A stretch of DNA of 44,935 nucleotides from Spirochaetales bacterium (GTDB lineage Bacteria > Spirochaetota > Spirochaetia > DAHUYW01), in assembly GCA_027306915.1 (NCBI GenBank), contig DAHUYW010000035.1, positions 1 to 44,935 on the forward strand. Reading direction: 5' to 3'. Positions 22,877-30,421 of the stretch are shown piece by piece; position 1 is the stretch's first letter; each line of letters begins with the position of its first letter. The notes under the pieces were generated by a model. That model was given only the letters and a program-made list of their open reading frames with translations. It was not told the origin of the DNA and ran no database searches. A program made the translations under genes and the position numbers.

Positions 22877-23965
22877 TCATTTCAGTGCATGGGTTGAGTG
22901 TCCGGGGAGTATAGCAGAGAATGGAAACAAGATCACCCCCCCGAGGTCCCGCTCGCCTGCGAGGAGCATGACGAGACGGTCGACCCCGAGCGCGACCCCG
23001 GAAGAGCGCAGGAATGAGGGACCGAAGAACTCCGGGAAGCGGGACTCGGTGCGCACCGGGCTGCCAAGCGCGGCAAGTCTGCGGGCTTCCTGCTCGAAGA
23101 AGGTGGCGATTCGATCGGGATCGGTCTCCTCCGAGTAGCAGTTGGCGAGCTCGCAGCCGCGGGCATAGAGCTCCCAACGCTCGCTCCAGGGCGTGCCGGG
23201 GATCCTTCGGGACAGCGACGGGATATTCGCCGGGTAGTTGTACAGGACAAGCGGTCGATCTTGCGGAAGCGACGGCTCGACGATCGCCACGAAGATCCGG
23301 TTGAAGAGTGACTCCCAGGTTTCCGGACCCGCCGGTCCGTGGCTCTCTTCGGACCCATCGGCCGAGCCCGGCGCGCCGGGGGCCGCCGCCGGCAGAGCTC
23401 CGACCCTGCGGGCAGCCGCCTCGATCGCCTCCCGGCTTTCGCAGGCACCGAGATCGATCCCCGCGTAGCGCCCGAACGCCTCTTCCATCGACATGCGGCG
23501 GAAGGGAGGGCGCACGTCGGCGAAGGGGTCGGCATCCGGCGGCTCCTTCCGGGCGCCCATGGGCGGCAGGAGGCGCTCGAAGAGCCGCTCGGTCGTTTCA
23601 ATCTCCCGAAGATAGTCGCTGTCGAGGGTGTACCACTCGAGCATAGTGAACTCGGGATTGTGGAGCCGCCCGATCTGCTCCGCGTTGCGAAAGCAGCGCG
23701 AGAGCTGAAAGATGCTTCCCGATCCCTCCGCGATGAGCTGCTTCATCCAAAGCTCCGGCGAGGGGAGGAGGTAGAGCTCCGCTTCCGGGTGAAAGGGACT
23801 TGCGAAGCGGGTTCGAAAGCTCGAGATGTTCGATTCGGGGATGACTCCCGGAGCGAGGATGGGGGTCTCGACCTCGAGGTACCCCTCGCCCGAAAAGTGG
23901 TCGCGGATGGCCCGCATCGCCTCCGCCCGCAGTCGCGCAACGGCAAGCCTTCGCTCGGTCAACAT
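22877..23965 (-). CDS. epmA: EF-P lysine ligase EpmA (GenX/PoxA)
   Basis: A class II lysyl-tRNA-synthetase catalytic domain without an anticodon-binding domain; it attaches (R)-beta-lysine to EF-P. It has EVETPILAPGVIPESNISSF, motif 2 CFRNAEQIGRLHNPEFTMLE, the signature GCELANCYSEETDP, and motif 3 GVALGVDRLVMLLAGERDLG. At 362 residues it is ~35 longer than the E. coli enzyme. The excess is an Ala/Gly/Pro/Ser-rich insert about two-fifths to halfway through (PAAAPGAPGSADGSEES). GGAGAGAAGCGGG precedes the ATG. It forms an operon with efp. Confidence 0.93.
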   Translation of the reverse strand: MLTERRLAVARLRAEAMRAIRDHFSGEGYLEVETPILAPGVIPESNISSFRTRFASPFHPEAELYLLPSPELWMKQLIAEGSGSIFQLSRCFRNAEQIGRLHNPEFTMLEWYTLDSDYLREIETTERLFERLLPPMGARKEPPDADPFADVRPPFRRMSMEEAFGRYAGIDLGACESREAIEAAARRVGALPAAAPGAPGSADGSEESHGPAGPETWESLFNRIFVAIVEPSLPQDRPLVLYNYPANIPSLSRRIPGTPWSERWELYARGCELANCYSEETDPDRIATFFEQEARRLAALGSPVRTESRFPEFFGPSFLRSSGVALGVDRLVMLLAGERDLGGVILFPFSAILPGHSTHALK

Positions 23966-24314
23966 CCCGCTTCTCTCCCGGCGCGATCGAGGCCTCGCCG
24001 ATCCAAAACCCTACCCGCGAACCTATGCAGCATGGGCGAAGGGTAGTGGCGCGGGAAGCAGCGGTCAAGCCGTCGGGGCAGCAGGCTGACCGACCTCCGC
24101 GACGGGGGCAGGCGCGGCAAACCGCTCAAGCCGTCGATCGACGCGGAGGAGCTTCATGGCGCCGCCGCTTTACAGCGAGCACCCGCCGGTGTATCAATAG
24201 CTACCGGAGGGCGGCAATGAACACACCACTCCCCGAGCGCACCGGCTCGATGCGCTCTACAAGACGAAAACGGTTGGCGAGCTCGCCGAGCTCACGAGCG
24301 ATCTTCCCCAAAGC

Positions 24315-24719
24315 ATGGCGGAGTCCGTAGGAGGCGATCCGGTCGCCGTTGCCCTCTTCAGCAAGCTCTGGCGAAGCGCCCACGGGAGGCTTCCTCCGCG
24401 GGCACGCGTCGCCGCCCGCTTCGGCGTGCTCATGCTCGACCTCACCGGCGCGGATTTCAGCGCGGGCGAGGCGACCATCGAGGCAAGCGCATTCTGCGGC
24501 AAGATGGTGATCAGCGTCCCGGAAAACGCCCGCGTCGTGGATAGCGGGGCTGCGATTTTCAGCAAGCGGGTCGTGCCGCACGGCGATCCCGGCGGCAAGG
24601 GCGGGCCGGTCATTCGAGTGCGGGGACGGTCGATCTTCAGCAAGGTGACGGTGATCCGCCGGGGGGAGAGCTCCCGCCGCATAGAAGGGCCTTGGCAGCA
24701 GTGGCAGTGGCGCTGGTAA
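24315..24719 (+). CDS. LiaF-like (DUF1707-associated) protein, N-terminus damaged
   Basis: 134 residues. The body (FGVLMLDLTGADFSAGEATI, VISVPENARVVDSGAAIFSK, VIRVRGRSIFSKVTV) is the beta-rich C-terminal domain of DUF1707/LiaF-like cell-envelope proteins. Homology continues upstream of the ATG in the same frame to at least 24246 (RLDALYKTKTVGELAELTSD, the end of a DUF1707 domain). The only good start signal (GGAGG then ATG 24217) lies in another frame, so a one-base indel near 24240 and loss of the first half of DUF1707 are likely. As read, translation can begin at 24315. Role uncertain; LiaF-type proteins modulate envelope-stress signalling. Confidence 0.6.
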   Translation: MAESVGGDPVAVALFSKLWRSAHGRLPPRARVAARFGVLMLDLTGADFSAGEATIEASAFCGKMVISVPENARVVDSGAAIFSKRVVPHGDPGGKGGPVIRVRGRSIFSKVTVIRRGESSRRIEGPWQQWQWRW

Positions 24720-24746
24720 GGGGCGGATCGGCGGTGCCTGTGCGCC

Positions 24747-24775
24747 GGCTGCGGCCGCCGTCCCGCGGCGCAGCC
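24747..24775. terminator. Hairpin between convergent liaF-like and marC genes
   Basis: GGCTGCG (24747-24753) pairs with CGCAGCC (24769-24775) around a GC-rich loop. No T-run; a possible bidirectional transcript end. Confidence 0.35.
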
Positions 24776-24842
24776 TGTACGGCCGGCGTCCTCGATGGGC
24801 CGAGCCGCCCCGCGGCATCCGTACCGCAGCCGGCGCCGCTTC

Positions 24843-25466
24843 CTATCGTCCGCCGAACAGGAGCTTGATTCCGAAGACCTCCGAGATCCCCGAAAGAACG
24901 AAGTGCACCGCGATCGCGGCGATGAAGATCCACAGGACCCGGGCGATGACGAGCGTCCCAAGCGGCCCGACGAGCCGCGCGAGCGTCACGCTCGAGCGGA
25001 TGATGAAGAAAGCCACGATGAAGTTGGCGACGAGCGCGATGAGGGCGACCAGCCATCCGTCGCGGCTTAGGATGAGGATCCCGGTCACTATCGATCCGGG
25101 GCCGACCAGAAGGGGGATGGCCATCGGCACCACCCCCATCTCCATCACGCGGTCGGGGGTGGTGCGGTATTCGCTGGGGTTGGAGAAGCCGATCTCGTAG
25201 ACGGAGATGGCGATGAGGATGATGCCTCCCGCGATGCGCAGCTCCGCGACGTGGATCTGAAAGACATACTGCATCACCCAGGTGCCGGTAAAGGTGAGGA
25301 CGGTGAGGGTCACGAAACCGGCGAGGATGGCCGTGTTGAAGAGCCGGTTCCGAGCCGGCGGCTCGAGGTTCTTGGTAAGCTCGGCGTACAGGGGCACGAC
25401 GGTGATCGGATTGAGGATCGAGAAAAGGGCAAGGAACGAGTTGAGCAAGACCTTGAGATCGAGCAC
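24843..25466 (-). CDS. MarC-family (UPF0056) integral membrane protein
   Basis: 207 residues, six predicted helices. It has the MarC family text FLALFSILNPITVVPLYAEL, LRIAGGIILIAISVYEIGFS, MAIPLLVGPGSIVTGILILS and the last helix RVLWIFIAAIAVHFVLSGIS. NPITVVP and PLLVGPG are the paired conserved loops. Function is unknown for the family; a role in antibiotic resistance was withdrawn for E. coli MarC. The start is GTG 25466 with GAGGGGG upstream. It lies downstream of nadA on the same strand, separated by a strong hairpin. Confidence 0.92.
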   Translation of the reverse strand: MLDLKVLLNSFLALFSILNPITVVPLYAELTKNLEPPARNRLFNTAILAGFVTLTVLTFTGTWVMQYVFQIHVAELRIAGGIILIAISVYEIGFSNPSEYRTTPDRVMEMGVVPMAIPLLVGPGSIVTGILILSRDGWLVALIALVANFIVAFFIIRSSVTLARLVGPLGTLVIARVLWIFIAAIAVHFVLSGISEVFGIKLLFGGR

Positions 25467-25484
25467 CCGGGACCCCCTCGTGCG

Positions 25485-25515
25485 GCCGCCTGCGGCAAAA
25501 ACCGCCGCAGGCGGC
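25485..25515 (-). terminator. Perfect 12-bp hairpin between nadA and marC
   Basis: GCCGCCTGCGGC and GCCGCAGGCGGC form a perfect 12-bp stem with a 7-nt loop (GGTTTTT on the transcribed strand). It lies between the nadA stop and the marC start. There is no U-tract after the stem, so it may be a processing or attenuation element rather than an intrinsic terminator. Confidence 0.5.
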
Positions 25516-25578
25516 TGCGTCTCGCGCCGCCCGGTCTTCGGCCGGAGACGGCGGAGCGCGCGCGTTCGGACGAGCTAA

Positions 25579-26637
25579 CTAACCTATGGCGAGCATCCGC
25601 TCCACCGCGCGCAGGGCGCGGCGGCGCGTCTCTTCCGGAACCGTTACCACGTAGCGGGTGGTATCGAGGGCCGCGAGGGTGTCCTCGAGAGTTATCTCGT
25701 TCATGTGCGGGCAGCGCACCGTGCAGAGGCGGAGCATCTCCCGGCCGGGATTTGCCGCGGCTATGTTGTCGCCCATGCTGCACTCGGTGAGTAGGAGGTA
25801 GCGCACAGCCTTCACCTCCTGGACGTAGCGGATCATCGCCGCCGTGCTTCCCGAGAAATCCGATTCGGCTACTACCTCCGGGCTGCATTCGGGGTGGGCG
25901 AGCACGACCGTGTCGGGGAACTGCCGTCGGATGCTTGCGATATCCTCGACCGTGAACTTTTCGTGTACCTCGCACCGGCCCTTCCAACCGATCAGCTGGT
26001 AGTCGAGGCCGGATTCCTCTGCCAGCGTCCCGGGGCGCGGGGCCTTCGACGGGAAGATGATCCGCTTGCCGGTTTCCCTGGCGACGTTTGCCGCGAGGTA
26101 TTCGTCGGGAAGGAAGATCACCCGGTCGCTTCCGATCGCCTCGACGACCTTCGCTGCATTTCCGGAGGTGCAGCAGTAGTCGCTCTCGGCTTTGACGTCG
26201 GCATAGGTGTTCACGTACGACACGACGGGCACTCCGGGAAAGCGCTCCTTCAAGGCCCGAACGTCGGCCGCGGTGATGCTCTCTGCGAGGGAGCAGCCCG
26301 CCTTCGGCGACGGGATCAGCACGGTCTTCTCGGGGTTGAGGATCTTCGCGGTTTCCGCCATGAAGCGCACACCGCAGAACACAATGATGTCGGCGTCGGT
26401 TTTGGCGGCCATCCGGCACAGCTCGAGGGAGTCTCCCGTGTAGTCGGGGATGGAGTGGTAAAGCGCCGGCTCCATGTAGTTGTGACCCAGGATGATAGCG
26501 TTGCGCTCGACCTTCAGTTTGTTTATTTTGAAGGCAAGCTCCGCCTTGTACTTGAGCTCGAAGTCGGGAACGATCCGTTCGAGCTTGACCCGCATCCGCT
26601 CGTAGAACTCCTGCTCCGTCGTGAACACCGTCTGCAT
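25579..26637 (-). CDS. nadA: Quinolinate synthase
   Basis: 352 residues. It condenses iminoaspartate with dihydroxyacetone phosphate to quinolinate using a [4Fe-4S] cluster. It has AIILGHNYMEPALYHSIPDY, IVFCGVRFMAETAKILNPEK, and three cluster Cys in PSPKAGCSLAES, LAHPECSPEV and TVRCPHMNEI. CCTSGNA, STAAMIRYV and LLLTECSM are also typical. The start at ATG 26637 (MQTVFTTEQEF) is set by GAGGTG upstream; an in-frame upstream extension lies inside the promoter. It is divergent from nadC-nadB; together the three complete de novo NAD synthesis from aspartate. Confidence 0.96.
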   Translation of the reverse strand: MQTVFTTEQEFYERMRVKLERIVPDFELKYKAELAFKINKLKVERNAIILGHNYMEPALYHSIPDYTGDSLELCRMAAKTDADIIVFCGVRFMAETAKILNPEKTVLIPSPKAGCSLAESITAADVRALKERFPGVPVVSYVNTYADVKAESDYCCTSGNAAKVVEAIGSDRVIFLPDEYLAANVARETGKRIIFPSKAPRPGTLAEESGLDYQLIGWKGRCEVHEKFTVEDIASIRRQFPDTVVLAHPECSPEVVAESDFSGSTAAMIRYVQEVKAVRYLLLTECSMGDNIAAANPGREMLRLCTVRCPHMNEITLEDTLAALDTTRYVVTVPEETRRRALRAVERMLAIG

Positions 26638-26653
26638 GATGGCACCTCGCGCA

Positions 26654-26682
26654 AAGGTACTTCCGCGCCTTGGCAAGGTCAA
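26654..26682 (-). promoter_or_regulatory. nadA promoter
   Basis: Minus strand: -35 TTGACC (26682-26677), 17-bp spacer, -10 TACCTT (26659-26654). The ATG at 26637 follows 16 nt after the -10 box, leaving room for the GAGGTG ribosome-binding site. The 26638-26858 divergent spacer contains this and the nadC promoter. Confidence 0.65.
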
Positions 26683-26821
26683 GGCGGCCGCCCGGCGAGG
26701 ATGGGGCCGGCACCGGAGCTCCGTTCGCCGCGGTGGCGTTCGCCGTCGCCCTCAGTCTGAAGCTCCGCGAACCCGCTCCCGCGCTTACAGCGATGGAATG
26801 CTTTCGGACGATCCTCTCCCC

Positions 26822-26850
26822 TTGCCACAACCTCCGGCCTTCTCTATCAT
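26822..26850 (+). promoter_or_regulatory. nadC promoter, near-leaderless
   Basis: -35 TTGCCA (26822-26827), 17-bp spacer, -10 TATCAT (26845-26850). The ATG at 26859 follows after 8 nt, so transcription should start at or 1-2 nt before the A of ATG. No ribosome-binding site is seen. Confidence 0.65.
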
Positions 26851-26858
26851 TGCGGCCA

Positions 26859-27722
26859 ATGACCGCACGGACTTCGGCAAAGGCCATCAACCCCAAAATC
26901 TATCGCGATCTCGTCAAGCGCGCTCTTTTCGAAGATCTTGGAAGTCAGGGTGACGTGACGACGGCGGCCATCTTCGGCGATGAACAGGGAAGCGCGCGGC
27001 TCACGAGCAAGGATTCGGGGATTGCCGCCGGGCTGGAAGTCTTCGAAGCGGTCTTTAAGGAGCTCGACCCTGCGACGACCGTCGAGCTCAAGCTCGCGGA
27101 CGGCGAGCCGGTCGAGCCGGGGGACGTGGTCGCGATCGTACGCGGCAAGGCAGCCTCGCTCCTTGCGGCCGAGCGGGTCGCGCTCAACTTTGTCTCCTAT
27201 CTTTCGGGAATCGCCACTGCCGCTCGTAAGCTGTCGGCCGCCGCCGCCCGCGGGGGCACGAAGATTCTCGATACTCGCAAGACCCTGCCAGGTTACCGCG
27301 AGCTCGCAAAGTACGCAGTCAGGGTAGGGGGCGCCGAGAATCATCGTATGGGACTCTTTGACATGGTTCTCATCAAGGACAATCACATCGACCTCGCCGG
27401 CTCGATCGCAACCGCGGTGCGCCGTGTACGCACCAAATGGGGCGACCGGTTCAAGATCGAAGTGGAGTGTCGAAACCTGCACGAGGTCGTCGAGGCGCTC
27501 GAAGCGAAGGTCGACATGATCATGCTCGACAACATGCAGCCTCGAGAGTTCAAGCGCGCCGTGAAGCTTATCGGCGGGAGGACGAAGGTCGAGCTTTCAG
27601 GCAACATGGACCTCGCCTCCGTGAAGCGCCTGGCCGGACCCGGCGTCGACTACATCTCGGTGGGCAGCCTTACCCACTCGGTTCGCGTCTTCGACTTCTC
27701 ACTGAAGGTCGAAGCGATTTGA
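26859..27722 (+). CDS. nadC: Nicotinate-nucleotide pyrophosphorylase (quinolinate phosphoribosyltransferase)
   Basis: 287 residues, normal length. It converts quinolinate and PRPP to nicotinate mononucleotide with loss of CO2. It has LGSQGDVTTAAIFGDEQ, ERVALNFVSYLSGIATAARK, KILDTRKTLPGYRELAKYAV, GGAENHRMGLFDMVLIKDNH, then IEVECRNLHEVVEAL, IMLDNMQPREF and VDYISVGSLTHS, covering the Arg/Lys/His/Glu/Asp active-site set. The start follows the family and a promoter ending 8 nt upstream. nadB follows in the same direction 79 nt later. Confidence 0.96.
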   Translation: MTARTSAKAINPKIYRDLVKRALFEDLGSQGDVTTAAIFGDEQGSARLTSKDSGIAAGLEVFEAVFKELDPATTVELKLADGEPVEPGDVVAIVRGKAASLLAAERVALNFVSYLSGIATAARKLSAAAARGGTKILDTRKTLPGYRELAKYAVRVGGAENHRMGLFDMVLIKDNHIDLAGSIATAVRRVRTKWGDRFKIEVECRNLHEVVEALEAKVDMIMLDNMQPREFKRAVKLIGGRTKVELSGNMDLASVKRLAGPGVDYISVGSLTHSVRVFDFSLKVEAI

Positions 27723-27801
27723 GTTAGGGCCCTCGGAGGGGCGCTCGACTCAGGCGGGGCGAAATGTTCCCGCTCAATCCACGGCGGTGTGGAACGTCTC
27801 C

Positions 27802-29388
27802 ATGGCAGCAGCATCCTTTGGCTCTCCTCGACGGGAGTTTGACCTTATCGTGATTGGAAGCGGGATAGCCGGCATCAGCGCCGCCATCTCCGCGGCCGAG
27901 GCCGGGCTTTCGGTGGCCATCATTTCAAAGGAGGCCTCGGTCTTCGAGGCCAACACCTGGTACGCGCAGGGCGGAATCGTCGGCGAAAGCGATGACGACA
28001 CGCCCGAGCTTCTCGAAGGCGATATCTACCACGCCGGGGCAGACATCAACAACCGAGAGGCGGTGCGCCTGCTCGTGCAGGAGGGGCCGCCGCTCGTGAG
28101 CGCCTTCCTCACCGAAAAGATTAGGGTGCCCTTCAGCCGCACCGGCAGCGGTGAAATTGATCTTACCCGCGAGGCCGCCCATTCGGTGCGGCGCATCTAC
28201 CACGTCACCGATCGAACCGGTCAGGCCATCCAGACCGCTCTCGTGGACTATCTGAAAGGCGTAGCCCGCATCGAGGTCTTCGAGGATCACACCGCCGTCG
28301 ACCTCATTACGAACGTGCACCACTCCCGCGACTCGCAGGAGATCTACCGCCGCACGCGGGTCCTCGGCGCCTACGTCCTCGACGGCCGAAGAGCGGCGGT
28401 CTCGGCCTTTCTTGCGCCCTCGGTGATCCTTTCGACCGGCGGAGTGGGGAACCTCTTTCTCCATACATCGAACCCCGCCGGGGCCACCGGTGACGGGATA
28501 GCCATGGCGCACCGTGCCGGCGCCGAGGTCATCAACGCCGAGTACGTGCAGTTCCATCCCACCGTGTTCTACCACCGCGACGTCAAGCGCTTTCTCATCA
28601 CCGAGTCGCTGCGCGGCGAGGGAGCCCGCCTCATGAATCGTCGAGGCGAGTATTTCATGGAGAAGTACAATCCTAAGGAGCTCGATTTGGCCCCACGCGA
28701 TGAGGTCTCCCGCGCGGTCTACCGAGAGATGGAGGAGGAGGACTCCGATTTCGTCTTTCTCGATGCGCGCGGGATAAAGAATCTCTCGCTTGAGGAGCGT
28801 TTTCCAGGGATCTTCGAGCAGTGCAAGACCGCCGGCATCGATATCCGCAGCGAGCCGATTCCCGTCATCCCGGCGGCCCATTTCTTCTGCGGCGGAATCA
28901 AGGTCGATCTGAGCGGAATGAGCTCGCTACCGGGGCTCTATGCGGTCGGCGAGGCTGCCTGCACCGGCGTCCACGGAGCGAATCGCCTCGCCTCGATCTC
29001 ACTGCTCGAAGGGCTCTACTGGGGCGTGCGCGCCGGCGGCGATGCAGCCCGCCGCGCCGAAAAGCCTCCCCGCAGCCTTGTCGACAGCATCCCGGACTGG
29101 ATCGAGCCGCCCGCTCTCGAGGAGTTCGATCCGGTGCTCGTCAACCAGGACTTTCGAACGATCCAGTCAACCATGTGGAACTACGCGGGGATCATCCGGT
29201 CGCGGAGCAGGCTCCTTCGCGCCCAGGCCGACCTGAACTATCTGAGTCACCGCATCGAGCAGTTTTACAAGAGTGCGCGGCTTACGCGAAGAATCATCGA
29301 GCTGCGCGACGCGGTGCTCACCGCGAGCATCATTGTGGAGGCTGCCCTCGCCAACCCGGTCTCGCGCGGGTGCCACTACATCGAGTAG
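27802..29388 (+). CDS. nadB: L-aspartate oxidase
   Basis: 528 residues, a flavoprotein of the succinate-dehydrogenase family that oxidises L-aspartate to iminoaspartate. The FAD-binding Rossmann motif is DLIVIGSGIAGISAAISAAE. TWYAQGGIVGES, ILSTGGVGNLFLHTSNPAGA, EYVQFHPTVFYHRD, LRGEGARLMNRRGEYFM, and GLYAVGEAACTGVHGANRLA follow, with the helical C-terminus. ATG 27802 is chosen from the family start; a GTG 15 nt upstream is also possible, and neither has a clear ribosome-binding site. It supplies NadA; probably co-transcribed with nadC. Confidence 0.95.
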   Translation: MAAASFGSPRREFDLIVIGSGIAGISAAISAAEAGLSVAIISKEASVFEANTWYAQGGIVGESDDDTPELLEGDIYHAGADINNREAVRLLVQEGPPLVSAFLTEKIRVPFSRTGSGEIDLTREAAHSVRRIYHVTDRTGQAIQTALVDYLKGVARIEVFEDHTAVDLITNVHHSRDSQEIYRRTRVLGAYVLDGRRAAVSAFLAPSVILSTGGVGNLFLHTSNPAGATGDGIAMAHRAGAEVINAEYVQFHPTVFYHRDVKRFLITESLRGEGARLMNRRGEYFMEKYNPKELDLAPRDEVSRAVYREMEEEDSDFVFLDARGIKNLSLEERFPGIFEQCKTAGIDIRSEPIPVIPAAHFFCGGIKVDLSGMSSLPGLYAVGEAACTGVHGANRLASISLLEGLYWGVRAGGDAARRAEKPPRSLVDSIPDWIEPPALEEFDPVLVNQDFRTIQSTMWNYAGIIRSRSRLLRAQADLNYLSHRIEQFYKSARLTRRIIELRDAVLTASIIVEAALANPVSRGCHYIE

Positions 29389-29403
29389 CGCTGCTCCCGC
29401 CGC

Positions 29404-29901
29404 TCAGCGGCACAGGCCGTGGCGCTTGATGGTCTCGATCGCCTCTTGCGGGGTCTCCACCTCGACCACCCGTTCGTGGCCGAGCTTGCGAAAGAGGGCT
29501 CGTGTTTCCTGGTCGGCTCCGAGAAGGAAGACGGTCTTCCCTCCCTTCAATGCGAGGGCAATCTCGGAGACCGTTCCCATGCCCGCATTGCCGCAGGCCA
29601 CCACGACATCGCTCGAAAGAACGTTGATGTTGTTCCGCGCATTGTGCATCTCGGTCACGATCATGATGTCGACGTCAGGGCTCACATCGCTGGCTGCGCT
29701 CGGGAGGATTCCGACAGTGAGGCTGCCGGCAATCTCCTTCGCTCCGGCGTTGACCGCTTGCATCACGCCGACGTTCCTCCCTCCGCTCAAGGTGACCCAT
29801 CCCTCCTGAGCGATAAGCCGCCCAAGTTTCCGTGCCAGCTCCACGGACGGGGCGGTGGCCCCTTCCCCCGGCCCCATGACTCCCACGACTGTCTTGCGCA
29901 T
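29404..29901 (-). CDS. SLOG-fold (LOG/TIGR00725-like) protein
   Basis: 165 residues. It shows the Rossmann-like SLOG fold that binds nucleotides or nucleotide-derived ligands: VVGVMGPGEG at the N-terminus, GWVTLSGGRNVGVMQAVNAG in the middle, and ACGNAGMGTVSEIALALKGG, the GGxGTxxE-like signature (here GNAGMGTVSE). This is the TIGR00725/DprA-related group and not a typical cytokinin-type LOG. AAGGAG 6 nt upstream fixes ATG 29901 over an upstream in-frame ATG. It is convergent with nadB, 15 nt apart. The ligand is unknown. Confidence 0.85.
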   Translation of the reverse strand: MRKTVVGVMGPGEGATAPSVELARKLGRLIAQEGWVTLSGGRNVGVMQAVNAGAKEIAGSLTVGILPSAASDVSPDVDIMIVTEMHNARNNINVLSSDVVVACGNAGMGTVSEIALALKGGKTVFLLGADQETRALFRKLGHERVVEVETPQEAIETIKRHGLCR

Positions 29902-29958
29902 CTGCTCTCCTTTTGGAGAAAGGTAGCCACGGGAAAGGCGATCGACAAATCCGGGCGT

Positions 29959-29988
29959 CGGGCGCTGCCGCACCGGGCGCTGCCGCGC
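29959..29988. repeat. Tandem 15-bp repeat, two copies
   Basis: CGGGCGCTGCCGCAC is followed directly by CGGGCGCTGCCGCGC (14 of 15 identical). It lies upstream of the SLOG gene. Probably replication slippage; no function evident. Confidence 0.6.
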
Positions 29989-30225
29989 CTCTGAGAGGGC
30001 CGCTGCTCCGCCGGGGGGTCGTGGTAATGGTAAGGGAGATAAACCGCGAACTGGCTACAGTTTCTGCGCTTCGAGACTGGGTTCCGTGCTGGTCTCGGGC
30101 TCGGACTGCGTGGGAGAGCGAGGCATTCAAGGTGCGGATCCTAGGCACGCCCCTCAGGAAACCGAGAACGTAGCCCGTTCTCTCCAGCTCCCGTTGGAAG
30201 CGACCTGCTGCCTCCTATGCGAGGT

Positions 30226-30339
30226 TCAGCGCTTCGCGCGCCGCGGCACGGCGGGCGTTCCGGTGGAGATGAGCCCGGCGAAGGCGCTGATCGCGAGCAT
30301 GGCGGCTGAAATTGCCAAGTAAACGCTCAGATTTATCAT
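30226..30339 (-). CDS. Possible 37-aa single-helix membrane peptide
   Basis: ATG 30339 opens MINLSVYLAISAAMLAISAF, followed by AGLISTGTPAVPRRAKR and TGA. One hydrophobic helix of ~22 residues is followed by a positively charged C-terminus, the layout of many small regulatory or stress membrane peptides. The ribosome-binding site is poor (GGGA about 7 nt upstream), and the start codon abuts the dehydrogenase promoter candidate on the other strand. It may be chance. Confidence 0.25.
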   Translation of the reverse strand: MINLSVYLAISAAMLAISAFAGLISTGTPAVPRRAKR

Positions 30340-30421
30340 TGACCAATCCCGATGTGGGCGGCTAGATGGGTCCACGGGGAGCCTTCCGCCGCACGCTCGC
30401 GGAAGGCTCGAGGAGGAAAAG

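Larger units (their letters stand above)
29902..30421. other. 520-nt intergenic region
   Basis: It holds a 15-bp tandem repeat at 29959-29988, a possible 37-codon membrane-peptide ORF on the minus strand (30226-30339) and a candidate promoter for the dehydrogenase gene (TTGACC 30339-30344, 18 bp, TAGATG 30363-30368). The stretch 30080-30170 reads vaguely like a tRNA T-arm region, but no cloverleaf could be drawn. Nothing else recognised. Confidence 0.4.

Noticed and set aside
26670..26858. In-frame extension of NadC
   Set aside because: It overlaps both divergent promoters; NadC homology begins at MTARTSAKAIN.
30080..30170. Possible tRNA
   Set aside because: A TTCAAGGTGCGGATCC stretch looks like a T-arm, but no acceptor stem or anticodon arm can be folded.
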